Shown: in pieces, positions 8,036 through 16,538 of the stretch
Layout of the letters: every line of letters starts with the position of its first letter
Numbering within the stretch: position 1 is the stretch's first letter
From: Chloroflexota bacterium
Lineage (GTDB): Bacteria > Chloroflexota > Anaerolineae > Anaerolineales > UBA4823
Assembly: GCA_030611505.1 (NCBI GenBank)
Contig: JAUWPO010000006.1
Location: 1-39,446 of the forward strand
Direction of reading: 5' to 3'
DNA: 39,446 nt
Program-made: the position numbers and the translations under genes
Notes under the pieces: model-generated
What the model was told of the DNA's origin: nothing
What the model saw: the letters and a program-made list of their open reading frames with translations, nothing else
The model's database searches: none

Positions 8036-9852
8036 TGAAACTCCAGGATCGATCATATTGCGATCAGATTCTACGTGTGGATTTAACGAGCGGGAAGTTT
8101 GAAGTAACCCCGCTTCCAGGTGATGCCATGCCTTTAATTTTGGGTGGTAAAGGATTGGGCGCCTGGCTATTATTGAACGAACAATCCCCCGGCGTTGAAC
8201 CACTTTCACCCGACAACCGCATTATCTTCCACAACGGTCCTCTAACGGGCACCAGCGCGCCAACAGCAGGTCGTTTTGGATGCACGACTCGCAGCCCAGC
8301 CACAGGGACATACTGCGATTCGTACTGCGGCGGTTATTGGGGGAGTACCCTTAAGTATGCCGGTTACGACGCCCTCGTATTATCCGGTAAGGCGAACATG
8401 CCAGTGCTATTAGTGATTGATAACGAGCGGGTAGAACTCCGGGATGCCGCTCATCTGCTGGGTTTGAGCGTTACGAAGACAACTGAGACTCTGAGGGAGG
8501 AGTTCGGACTCGACTGGCAGTCGCTCGTCATCGGACCGCCAGGTGAAAAGCAGCGCAATATAGCAGGTATATTCAACGATACCCGTGCTCTCGCACGCGG
8601 TGGTGTGGGCGCTGTAATGGGGTCAAAGAACCTCAAAGCGATCGTCGCTCGTGGAACTGGGTATGTGCGTGTCTATGATCCGGAGGGGTATCAGCGCGCT
8701 TTGCAGCTTGCGTTCCGTGCAGTTCGCATGTCGAGTGAAACAACACTGCTCAGCCGCGAGGGCACAGCCAATATACTGGATATCATCAATGTAATGGGAG
8801 CACTTCCCACCCGCAATTTCCAGAGTGGTCAATTCGAATACGCCGCTTCACTGTCTGGTTCAGCGTTCGCCGAGAATCATTGGGTGAAAGATTACGCTTG
8901 CTTCGGCTGTCCCATCGCGTGCGGTAAATATACACGCCCGCTGGAAGATGGAAAATTCATAGAAGGTCCGGAATACGAGACCATCTTTGCATTTGGACCA
9001 AACTGTGCCATCGGCGAGCGACAGACGGTCATCCATTTAAACTGGTTGTGTGATGAGTATGGTTTGGATACGATCAGCGCGGGTGGCGTTGTAGGGTTTG
9101 TGATGGAGCTTTTTGAGCGCGGGATTCTCCGCGCTGCTGACCTCGATGGTATCGAACCGCGCTTCGGTGATTCCGGCGCGGCATTAGCACTGGTTGAAAA
9201 AATGGCAAAGGTCGAAGGATGCGGGAGTTGGTTGGCTCAAGGTGTGGCTGCCATCGCCGAACAGTATCCCGAAGCACAGGCATTTGCTATGCATGTCAAG
9301 GGGCTCGAAATGCCCGCCTATCATCCAAATGCAGCCAAGGGTACCGCCCTGGCGTACGCCGTATCAGAACGGGGAGCCTGTCATCTGAGGGGGGCACCGC
9401 TGGGTGAATTGTTCAGCGGTTCAGCAGATCCGCTTTCTATCGGTGGGAAGGCGCAGCTATTTCGCGATCACCAGGCTGACAAGGCGGTCTGGGACAGCGC
9501 TTGCCTGTGCTGCTTCCCTGGCTATGGGATGAAACTCAAAGAATTGTGGCAGCTTGTCACCGCCGCGACCGGGTTTGATTATCCCACCGTCGCTGACCTG
9601 GAGCTGGTTGGTGAGCGCATATCTACCCTTGCGCGTGTTTTCAACGTGCGTGCAGGCTTTGTGCGCCAGCACGATACCCTCCCAGCCCGTAATTTAGAAC
9701 AACCGCTGAAAGGTGGACCCGCTGATGGACACGTTGTTGAACTCACTCCGATGCTAGATGAATATTACACCATCATGGGATGGGATGATAATGGCATCCC
9801 TACCGGGGGATGTTTGAACAGGCTAAATCTCTCAGAAGCGCTTGATCTCTGA
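8032..9852 (+). CDS. Aldehyde ferredoxin oxidoreductase (tungsten/molybdenum bis-pterin family)
   Basis: A 606-residue AOR-family enzyme, the usual family length. It shows the N-terminal pterin-binding glycines (GGKGLGAWLL, TGRFGCTTRSPATG), GPPGEKQ, and the [4Fe-4S] ligands Cys290, Cys293 and Cys297 (ACFGCPIAC) with the fourth in the DSACLCC segment (491-494), matching the Pyrococcus AOR spacing; Asp488 fits the conserved Asp. AORs oxidise aldehydes to carboxylates and reduce ferredoxin in the cytoplasm of anaerobes. The ATG overlaps the upstream stop (ATGA), so synthesis is coupled to the aldolase-ferredoxin fusion, its probable redox partner. The aldehyde substrate is unknown; it may be the retro-aldol product of the neighbour. 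Confidence 0.93.
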   Translation: MMKLQDRSYCDQILRVDLTSGKFEVTPLPGDAMPLILGGKGLGAWLLLNEQSPGVEPLSPDNRIIFHNGPLTGTSAPTAGRFGCTTRSPATGTYCDSYCGGYWGSTLKYAGYDALVLSGKANMPVLLVIDNERVELRDAAHLLGLSVTKTTETLREEFGLDWQSLVIGPPGEKQRNIAGIFNDTRALARGGVGAVMGSKNLKAIVARGTGYVRVYDPEGYQRALQLAFRAVRMSSETTLLSREGTANILDIINVMGALPTRNFQSGQFEYAASLSGSAFAENHWVKDYACFGCPIACGKYTRPLEDGKFIEGPEYETIFAFGPNCAIGERQTVIHLNWLCDEYGLDTISAGGVVGFVMELFERGILRAADLDGIEPRFGDSGAALALVEKMAKVEGCGSWLAQGVAAIAEQYPEAQAFAMHVKGLEMPAYHPNAAKGTALAYAVSERGACHLRGAPLGELFSGSADPLSIGGKAQLFRDHQADKAVWDSACLCCFPGYGMKLKELWQLVTAATGFDYPTVADLELVGERISTLARVFNVRAGFVRQHDTLPARNLEQPLKGGPADGHVVELTPMLDEYYTIMGWDDNGIPTGGCLNRLNLSEALDL

Positions 9853-9855
9853 AAT

Positions 9856-10599
9856 ATGGCAGCCGACCAGACAATCTTCTTCTTAATGGCTGCGGTCGTG
9901 GCGTTCCTGATCGGTCTTTCTAAAGGCGGATTGGGCGGTATGCTGGGAGCGTTGGCAGTTCCGATGATGGCGCTCGTGATGCCCGCTCGCGAAGTGATTG
10001 GTCTGGTGCTGCCCCTTCTGATGTTTGCCGACATTTTTGCAGTAGCCCTGCACTGGAAGCGTTGGGACAGACGGCTGGTTTTGCTGCTAATTCCCGGTGC
10101 AGTTGTGGGCGTCACAATCGGAACCTTGTTCATCACAAACGCTCCTATAGGAGCCCTGCGCACATTCCTGGGCATAATTGTGCTCTCGTTTACGGTTTTT
10201 AAGCTGTTAGAGGACCGCATCCTCGCTGCCTTGAAATATGAAGGGCGCAGTTGGCATGGACTTTTAGCTGGTTCGGTCACGGGGTTCTCGTCTGCGCTGG
10301 CTCATACTGGTGGACCGCCAGTCAGCATATACCTTCTTCTGCAAGATGTTACCCCGCCTATCTTCATCGCCACCTCAGCTTTATTCTTCATGATCCTCAA
10401 CTGGATCAAAGTGCCCTATTACTGGTATGCCCAACTATTTGACTTTCAGAAATTAGCTCAACTCGTCTGGATTCTGCCGTTGATCCCTTTAGGCGTTTTG
10501 ACCGGCAGGTGGATGGGTGATCGAGTGAGCAAGAAGACCTTTGAACGAATTATCGTGAGTTTGTTGGGAATAGCCGGAATTCTATTGGTGCTCACTTAA
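9856..10599 (+). CDS. TauE/SafE (TSUP) family membrane anion exporter
   Basis: A 247-residue, almost entirely hydrophobic protein with about eight membrane segments and the TSUP hallmarks: N-terminal FLIGLSKGGLGGMLGALAVPMM and the internal repeat SGFSSALAHTGGPPVSIYLLLQD. TSUP members export sulfite, sulfolactate, sulfoacetate and other organic anions, and often close sulfonate-catabolic operons. The ATG lies 3 bp after the AOR stop, so it is probably the last gene of the catabolic transcript. This hints that an anionic (possibly sulfonated) product leaves the cell, but the cargo is not proven by sequence. Confidence 0.88.
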   Translation: MAADQTIFFLMAAVVAFLIGLSKGGLGGMLGALAVPMMALVMPAREVIGLVLPLLMFADIFAVALHWKRWDRRLVLLLIPGAVVGVTIGTLFITNAPIGALRTFLGIIVLSFTVFKLLEDRILAALKYEGRSWHGLLAGSVTGFSSALAHTGGPPVSIYLLLQDVTPPIFIATSALFFMILNWIKVPYYWYAQLFDFQKLAQLVWILPLIPLGVLTGRWMGDRVSKKTFERIIVSLLGIAGILLVLT

Positions 10600-10619
10600 A
10601 TAATTTATAATCTATCATT

Positions 10620-13496
10620 ATGGAACCGCACCAGAATATGAGAGAAAATCGGAACGACCGCCTGTTATTTCTTATCTTCACTGGAATTCTGACCGTCATT
10701 ACCTCCGTTGGACTCATTTTGCTTCTGCGGCGGTGGAGGCAGAAGACACAGAAGAAAGTAGGGGCAGATCAACTTTTTAAACCATCGCTGCCCACAGAAA
10801 TTAAGGGTTTAACCGAGCAAGAAGCAGCTGCTCGGAGGCAGGAAGGTACAAACAATCAAATAAGCCTCCATCCAAGCCGCACCCGGCGAGATATGTGGCG
10901 TGATAACACCTTTTCAATATTCAATCTCAGTCTGGTTGGAATAGCATTTGTTCAACTTCTTTTAGGTCAACCTCTGGATGCGTTAATCAGCTTGGGCGTG
11001 ATGATTTTGAATATAAGTGTGAACATCGCCCAGGAGCTTATCGCCCGCAGGCGGATGAAGGATATCCTGGAATCAAGGCGGGTTAAATCTACTGTGATCC
11101 GGGATGGTCGTGTGCGCAGTATTGATCCCGGAGAAATCGTCCCGGGTGATGCCAATGTCCTAGGTCCTGGAGACCAGATTTTTGTGGATGGAGAGATTGT
11201 CGCTGATGGAACAATTGTTGTCGACGAATCTTTTCTAAAAGGGGGAAAAACTCGCGAGGTAAAGCATTCAGGTGATTGGGTTTTTGCGGGTGAATTATGC
11301 ATTTCGGGTCACGCTGTCTGTGAAGTGGGGCAGGTAGGCGCGGATCGATTAATCATCTCACTCCTTAAAGAAATTCCACACACAAAAGAGGGTTTGACAC
11401 CCCTGGAAAAGATAATCAATCGAATTCTGAAAGTTTTACTGCTTGTAGTCGGAATTTTTACGTTGATATTATTGACTATTTATTTCCACTGGGATTTGGG
11501 TATACCTGAAGATGCTTTTATGAGCGCAGTTTCTGTGATCTTCAGTATCGCGCCTGCAGGCTTATTCTTCATGATCTTCTTGACGTACACTGCAGGAACG
11601 GCAGATATCGCCAGAATCGGCGCTTTAGTTCCCCGAGCGCGGTCTGTTGAGTCGCTGGCACAGGTTAACGAAATGTGTATTGCCAAAGCGGGTGCGACTT
11701 CCGTGGAGATGGAACCGGTAAAAATGCAAGATGAGAAAGACACGCTGGCTGAAACGCGCATCCGCCAGATTCTGGGCGACTTTGCTCGCAATACTTCGAC
11801 CCAAAACCTGGCGATCTCGGCTATAGCGAATGTTTTTGAAGGCACCGATCGCATTGTTGACGAGGAAGCGCCCTTCTTATCTGTCTATGGCTGGAGCGCA
11901 TTAGCCTTTAATGATGATGACCTGCGCGGCGTCTACGTGTTGGGGGTTCCTGAAATCTTGGAGCCGTATCTATCCACAGGAAAATTGTTGAAAGAAGGAG
12001 AATCCAAGCAGAGCGACCCGAATCAGTCTGTTTTGGGCAAACTAACTGGTCGGGTTGCGGGGGTATTCAAACGATCAGCAAAATCAACCCCCGAAAAGGA
12101 TGTTGAGCCAGAAAATGAAGGGTCAATTGTTTCTGAACCATCAGAAAAGGACCCAAAACAGCATGATGAGACCAGTGTATTAGAAGACAGCGCTTCCAAG
12201 CCCAGTTTATTTAAACGTACATGGGGACGAGTGGGGCGGGTTTTTACAAAAGAAAAGAATAACCAGGATGAAGAATCTAACCGGACTGAAGGAGAAAGCT
12301 TCCAGCGAACTTCCTTCTTATTTGCTTATCAACCAGAACTGTTCCCCCTCTATGACGATGATTTCGTCCCCCAATTGGATTCGAATCTTATTCCCCTTTG
12401 CCGGGTCTTATTTAGTGAGCAGGTAAATCTGGAGGTGGTGAAGACGATCCATAATTTCGTTACTACCGGGGTGGATGTAAAAATCTTTTCGACCGCTGCA
12501 ACCGAAAAATCCGTTGCTTTACTCCTGCAAGCAGGATTGTTGGAACTGGGTGAAGAATCTGTGGGGATTATTTCCGGGACCGAGTTAGGAGATCTAGAAC
12601 CCGCAACGTTCGCCCTTGCTGCTGAGAAAAACACTATCTTTAATCAAATCTCGCCCGAACAAGCCAGTCGGATTGTGGGGACCCTGCGTGAAAATGGCAA
12701 GTACACAGCTGTGCTTGGTGAAGGGGTCAGTGATGTTCCCGCTTTACGGCAGGCGAATCTGGCAATTGTAAAGCAGAACAGCAGCCAGGCCGCGCTCAAT
12801 GAATCTGACATTGTTCTGCTTGAGGATTCACCTGCTGTATTACATAAAGTACTGGAAAAAGGACAGCGTATACTGACTGGATTGTTGGATATCCTGAAGC
12901 TTTATTTAACGCAAGTCTTTTATTTGGCATTGCTGATCGTTTCAATCGTTCTTTTCTCCAGCGGCTTCCCATACAAATCGACCCAGGGTTCAGTGATTGC
13001 TGTACTGACGTTGACAATACCCTCACTTGCACTCACTCTTTGGGCTTCGCCAGGAATAAAACACAGCGATAATTTTGGCAGGATGCTGGCTCACTTCGTC
13101 CTGCCGGCAGCCGTTACGACAAGTGCCGCGGGGGTGGTTGTCTATGGCTATTTCTTAGAAATGTACGCTGATATTGCTTACGCGCAGCTTGCAGTCACGC
13201 ATACTTTAGTTGTTACCGGTTTGCTGCTGGTGGTCTTCGTACGACCGCCTATACCTCTTCTTGCAGGGGGATCGAAATACAGCGCTGACTGGAAGCCCAC
13301 TTTGCTAGTTTTTTTCTTGTTAATTGCTTTTTGGATACTGACTTCTATTCCACTCGCTGAACGCCTTCTTGATGTAACGAGACTTAATAGTTCCTATGAC
13401 TATTTATTCATCCTGCTGGTTGTTAGCATATGGGCAGTTTTCTTAAATATATTGTGGCGCTTGTGGCCCTTTATGTTAAAGAAGAAAACTATTTAA
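10620..13496 (+). CDS. P-type-ATPase-like membrane protein with destroyed catalytic motifs (pseudo-ATPase)
   Basis: A 958-residue protein with P-type cation ATPase architecture: TM segment at 15-37, a hairpin near 85-122, actuator domain about 125-240, TM pair about 270-335, a long cytoplasmic part to about 750, then several C-terminal TMs. The key motifs are altered: DKTGT is AKAGAT (355-360), so the phosphorylated Asp is Ala355; TGES of the actuator is KGGK (207-210); PEGL in M4 is PAGL (312-315); GDGxND is GEGVSD (700-705). Residues about 465-575 are a charged, low-complexity insert. It cannot form the aspartyl-phosphate intermediate and is probably a regulatory or structural membrane protein. 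The start at 10620 has no clear SD; an ATG at 10638 is an alternative. It lies 20 bp after the exporter and may share its transcript. Confidence 0.85.
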   Translation: MEPHQNMRENRNDRLLFLIFTGILTVITSVGLILLLRRWRQKTQKKVGADQLFKPSLPTEIKGLTEQEAAARRQEGTNNQISLHPSRTRRDMWRDNTFSIFNLSLVGIAFVQLLLGQPLDALISLGVMILNISVNIAQELIARRRMKDILESRRVKSTVIRDGRVRSIDPGEIVPGDANVLGPGDQIFVDGEIVADGTIVVDESFLKGGKTREVKHSGDWVFAGELCISGHAVCEVGQVGADRLIISLLKEIPHTKEGLTPLEKIINRILKVLLLVVGIFTLILLTIYFHWDLGIPEDAFMSAVSVIFSIAPAGLFFMIFLTYTAGTADIARIGALVPRARSVESLAQVNEMCIAKAGATSVEMEPVKMQDEKDTLAETRIRQILGDFARNTSTQNLAISAIANVFEGTDRIVDEEAPFLSVYGWSALAFNDDDLRGVYVLGVPEILEPYLSTGKLLKEGESKQSDPNQSVLGKLTGRVAGVFKRSAKSTPEKDVEPENEGSIVSEPSEKDPKQHDETSVLEDSASKPSLFKRTWGRVGRVFTKEKNNQDEESNRTEGESFQRTSFLFAYQPELFPLYDDDFVPQLDSNLIPLCRVLFSEQVNLEVVKTIHNFVTTGVDVKIFSTAATEKSVALLLQAGLLELGEESVGIISGTELGDLEPATFALAAEKNTIFNQISPEQASRIVGTLRENGKYTAVLGEGVSDVPALRQANLAIVKQNSSQAALNESDIVLLEDSPAVLHKVLEKGQRILTGLLDILKLYLTQVFYLALLIVSIVLFSSGFPYKSTQGSVIAVLTLTIPSLALTLWASPGIKHSDNFGRMLAHFVLPAAVTTSAAGVVVYGYFLEMYADIAYAQLAVTHTLVVTGLLLVVFVRPPIPLLAGGSKYSADWKPTLLVFFLLIAFWILTSIPLAERLLDVTRLNSSYDYLFILLVVSIWAVFLNILWRLWPFMLKKKTI

Positions 13497-13568
13497 ATAT
13501 TCTGCCCCTCTCTCGCCTGTTATCTGTCCATTCCGAGGTAGTCTGTGGTGCATTGCTCATGATATAGC

Positions 13569-13600
13569 AAAACTGGCGGGTTCTATACCGCCAGTTTTTT
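13569..13600. terminator. Bidirectional rho-independent terminator between convergent genes
   Basis: An 11-bp perfect stem, AAAACTGGCGG (13569-13579) and CCGCCAGTTTT (13588-13598), with an 8-nt loop. T-runs follow on the plus strand (13595-13600), and the A-run of the left arm serves the minus strand. It ends the P-type-ATPase-like gene from the left and the sulfur operon from the right. Confidence 0.92.
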
Positions 13601-13619
13601 GGGATTGGATAGTTGACGC

Positions 13620-14108
13620 TTAGACGAATATAACCTGACCGCCTTCAGACAGCTCCAGGAATTCCATAGCGCCTAATACCACAGCCCCATCCACAAGATC
13701 ATCCTGGGTTAACTTCATCATATCCATTGACATTTTGCAGCCGTAAACATGGGCGCCAGCATCAATGATCATTTCTACAAATTCACCAATCGGCGGGAAG
13801 TCAAGCTTGTCGATTTCACGACGCATCATCCAGGTGGCAGCCGCTGACATACCCGGTATTGCACCTAAAAATGTGGGTATATGAAACCAGGGATGCATAC
13901 TTGGATTGCCCACAGTCGCCACATTGAGGCTGTTCAGCTTGCTCTTTGTGATTATATCTAATCCCCAAAACGTGAAGAACATGTGAGCTTCAATTCCGCT
14001 CATGCGGGCTGCGTTGCCTAGAATGAGTCCCGGATAAGCCATATCTAATGAGCCTTTTGAAGAGATGATGCTCAATTTACGAGTGTCGTTTTGATCGTTG
14101 TCTGTCAT
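13620..14108 (-). CDS. DsrE2-like sulfur-relay protein (DsrE/DsrF/DrsH family)
   Basis: A 162-residue protein with the DsrE2 pattern: N-terminal strand LSIISSKGSLDMAYPGLILGNAA, the FFTFWGLDII block, GNPSMHP, and a single conserved cysteine, Cys124, in YGCKMSMDMM. Family members carry persulfide sulfur between partners such as rhodanese, TusA, DsrE and DsrC. Several hydrophobic stretches occur, but none is a clear membrane span. The start at 14108 is chosen because AGGAG precedes it by about 9 nt on the minus strand; a longer frame to 14201 would overlap the upstream dsrC-like gene. It is the last gene of the sulfur operon and ends just before the bidirectional terminator. Confidence 0.88.
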   Translation of the reverse strand: MTDNDQNDTRKLSIISSKGSLDMAYPGLILGNAARMSGIEAHMFFTFWGLDIITKSKLNSLNVATVGNPSMHPWFHIPTFLGAIPGMSAAATWMMRREIDKLDFPPIGEFVEMIIDAGAHVYGCKMSMDMMKLTQDDLVDGAVVLGAMEFLELSEGGQVIFV

Positions 14109-14139
14109 TGTTCTTTTCTCCTTTATTGAATGATTATGA

Positions 14140-14457
14140 TCATATGCAGCCAGTCGGTTTACCCAAACCGGCAATTCTTGACGCGTTTTTTGCTGGACCA
14201 CCTGGGAACAGTTGGTAAATTTCTTTAGTGTTTACATCAGTTCTTTTAGTGATCCTGCGAAGTGTTGGTGGTTCATCATTTTCTTCGAATTCTTTACGGG
14301 CAAAATTAATTACAACCCAATGACGGTCTGTTAATTGGATTCCCTGGTCGTCAGCGATCGCTTCTGCAATCTCGGGAGTCCACGCATTGGGATCCACCAT
14401 AAAACCATCATCGTCGAATTCAACTGTTTCTAGAATTATTTCTGTTTGAGTAGACAT
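14140..14457 (-). CDS. DsrC/TusE-family sulfur-carrier protein with one C-terminal cysteine
   Basis: A 105-residue DsrC/TusE family protein. It has the family helix-turn segments (GFMVDPNAWTPEIAEAIA, LTDRHWVVINFARKEF) and the flexible C-terminal arm ending in GKPTGCI, with the penultimate cysteine (CysA, Cys104). The second arm cysteine of dissimilatory DsrC, normally 11 residues earlier, is Ser93 here (KNASRIAGL). It is therefore a one-cysteine, TusE-like carrier that can hold a persulfide but cannot make the intramolecular trisulfide of true DsrC. SD-like AGGAG lies upstream on the minus strand (about 14464-14468). The neighbours (SQR-like, DUF1641, DsrE2-like) support delivery of sulfane sulfur from sulfide oxidation. 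Confidence 0.92.
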   Translation of the reverse strand: MSTQTEIILETVEFDDDGFMVDPNAWTPEIAEAIADDQGIQLTDRHWVVINFARKEFEENDEPPTLRRITKRTDVNTKEIYQLFPGGPAKNASRIAGLGKPTGCI

Positions 14458-14512
14458 GTTTTTCTCCTAATTAATTTGTTGTTTGTACAAATCCTTATTT
14501 ATTTTTTTGAAT

Positions 14513-15268
14513 TCAGTTCTCTGACACACTGGGTTGGTCGGCAAGGACTTTCACCATGTTGATCAATCTGGCCATTCCCTTTCGAACTTTCGGGTCCGAG
14601 AGATCTTTCATCAATGCCCACATTGAGACATCCTCATCGCTGATGTCTTGATCCTGAAATGCCTCAAGTGCGTTTTTTGTGAGAGACATGATCTCCGGTT
14701 GAGTTAGACTGCGAACTGTGGTTAATATCGCAATCACGTTATCACCGAGAGCTTGAACATCATCTTCGCTGAATTCTGTCACAATACGCTCAACAATTCG
14801 CCATCCCTGGCGGGCAAATGCGAAGTATCCTTCACGTTCCATAGAATCTAAGCTGATTACAGCCTGGTTGAATACCTGATCTGTGATACGTTTCGTCTCA
14901 TCGAATAAATCAACTGTTGATTCCAAACGATCCAGAAGTCCCACGAGCATATGTGTATCGCGCAAAAGACGCTTTACAAGAAAGAGTAGATCTTCGGATT
15001 GAAACTCTGTGCCAATTTCTGCCAATTCATCAATAGACAGTTTCACCATATGATTTGCGATGGGGATCAAATCGCGTTTGAGTTCATCCATCTCGTCCTG
15101 ATGTTGGCATAGGATTTCAAACTGTTGGGTAAGGTAATCAAGTTTAGCTATTACTGCATGAGAACCATTACCATTTACCTCAAGTTCTTCCAGGCGTTGG
15201 TTTTGCATCTCAACATGACTGGTCAGAAGATCAATTTTTTGATGTAGAAGAGCTAGTTCATCGTCCAT
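14513..15268 (-). CDS. DUF1641 domain protein
   Basis: A 251-residue, strongly helical, acidic protein. The first 60 residues are heptad-rich (LALLHQKIDLLTSHVEMQNQ), likely a coiled coil. The remainder has the DUF1641 features: repeated Asp/Leu-rich helices and a C-terminal segment with the D-P-[KE]-V-[RK]-K-G-M/L motif (SDPKVRKGMARLI). DUF1641 proteins have no assigned reaction but commonly neighbour sulfide:quinone oxidoreductases and formate dehydrogenases, as here. The gene starts 9 bp after the flavoprotein stop, so the two are co-transcribed. A scaffold or membrane-recruitment role for the flavoprotein is an inference. Confidence 0.82.
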   Translation of the reverse strand: MDDELALLHQKIDLLTSHVEMQNQRLEELEVNGNGSHAVIAKLDYLTQQFEILCQHQDEMDELKRDLIPIANHMVKLSIDELAEIGTEFQSEDLLFLVKRLLRDTHMLVGLLDRLESTVDLFDETKRITDQVFNQAVISLDSMEREGYFAFARQGWRIVERIVTEFSEDDVQALGDNVIAILTTVRSLTQPEIMSLTKNALEAFQDQDISDEDVSMWALMKDLSDPKVRKGMARLINMVKVLADQPSVSEN

Positions 15269-15277
15269 GTCCAGTTC

Positions 15278-16510
15278 CTATGCCCATTTGCCTGCCATGC
15301 TCATCTGCGATTCAAAAGGCATATCCTCGCCTTTGAGCATCATATTCCAGTAAATCCAGCGGAACATCATTTTCCCCCAGTGGTTAACGGCTGATTCCTT
15401 CAACAAGGAGAAAGGACCAAACCCTGGGAGCGGATATTTTCCGGGAAGTGGTTCTACATCGTAGTTGAAGTCGATCAAGATGCCTTTCTCAAATCCCGAT
15501 ACGATGAAGCAGTTTGCATGACCATCGAATTTAGGGAGGGGTTCCAACCCTTCCATGTGTCGCAGCATATTATCAACCAGAACGTCCAGCATGAAGTGAG
15601 CAACAGAACCGGCTTTGGAAGTAGGGGTGTTGCCGGCGTCTCCAATAATCCAGACGTTTTCCCATTTAGGAGATTGCAAGGTATGCTTGTCAGTGGGGAT
15701 AAAGTTGAGTTCATCCCCCATGTCGGATCGATCAATAACCTCAGCGCCCATATTTGTCGGGATCGTTACTAAGAGGTCATAGTCAATCTCGCGTTCGTCA
15801 TATGAGCGAATCGCCTGGTTTGTCGTGTCAACTTCCATAATGTTGAAATCAGATTCCAGGAGGATACCCTTTTCTTCGAGCAAATTTCCTAAAATCCCTG
15901 ATGCCCGTGGCTTCGTAAATGCACCAGCTAACGGAGTGGTAAATACGATTTCGACATCATCGCGCATGCTTCTTTCGTGGAAGAACCAGTCAGCGAGAAA
16001 GATGAATTCCAGGGGAGCAACCGGGCATTTGATCGGCATCTCTGTGATGTTGAGTACCATTCTTCCGCCTTTCCAGAACTTCAAGAAGCGGCTGAGAGCA
16101 ATTGCACCTTCCACCGTATAGAAATCGAAAATGTTCTTTCGCCATGCACCGTCCATGAGTCCTGGAGTCTCTTCGGGATGGATATGGCTTCCTGTCGCGA
16201 TGACCAGGTAGTCGTAATTAATGACTTTCTTTTCGTACCTTAATTGAACCCGGTTTTGATCTGGTTCGATGATCTCGATATCAGAAAAAAATACTTCTAC
16301 CTGCGGTGGGAGGAAATTGCGTTTTGGTTTGACTACGTCGCTGGGAGAATATATACCAAACGGGATAAATAGAAAGCCCGGTTGGTAATAATGCGATTCA
16401 TCCCGGTCGACGATGATTATTCGCCATTCCTGGAGGTCCAGCAAGTGAGCCATTTTAGTGGCAACCATCGTGCCACCAGTCCCGGCTCCTAGGATTAATA
16501 ATGTTTTCAC
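15278..16510 (-). CDS. Sulfide:quinone oxidoreductase-like FAD-dependent oxidoreductase
   Basis: A 410-residue flavoprotein. It has the N-terminal FAD-binding Rossmann motif (LLILGAGTGGTMVATKMA), the YDYLVIATGS strand before the NAD(P)-like domain, and the C-terminal FAD motif VWIIGDAGN. Only two cysteines occur, in IKCPVAPLE and HANCFIVSG; the first is at the position of a redox cysteine of SQR-type enzymes. SQRs oxidise sulfide to sulfane sulfur and reduce membrane quinone from the cytoplasmic face; the C-terminal Trp-rich part (RWIYWNMMLKG) could be amphipathic. GTG at 16510 is chosen because AAGGAGA lies just upstream on the minus strand; the open frame upstream overlaps arsR. With a single likely catalytic cysteine it may belong to a divergent SQR type. 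Confidence 0.85.
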   Translation of the reverse strand: MKTLLILGAGTGGTMVATKMAHLLDLQEWRIIIVDRDESHYYQPGFLFIPFGIYSPSDVVKPKRNFLPPQVEVFFSDIEIIEPDQNRVQLRYEKKVINYDYLVIATGSHIHPEETPGLMDGAWRKNIFDFYTVEGAIALSRFLKFWKGGRMVLNITEMPIKCPVAPLEFIFLADWFFHERSMRDDVEIVFTTPLAGAFTKPRASGILGNLLEEKGILLESDFNIMEVDTTNQAIRSYDEREIDYDLLVTIPTNMGAEVIDRSDMGDELNFIPTDKHTLQSPKWENVWIIGDAGNTPTSKAGSVAHFMLDVLVDNMLRHMEGLEPLPKFDGHANCFIVSGFEKGILIDFNYDVEPLPGKYPLPGFGPFSLLKESAVNHWGKMMFRWIYWNMMLKGEDMPFESQMSMAGKWA

Positions 16511-16538
16511 TAGTATCTCTCCTTCTAAATTGGTTAGG

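Noticed and set aside
14109-14201. Longer N-terminus for the DsrE2-like gene
   Set aside because: It would overlap the dsrC-like gene by about 60 bp and lacks an SD, while the shorter start has one.
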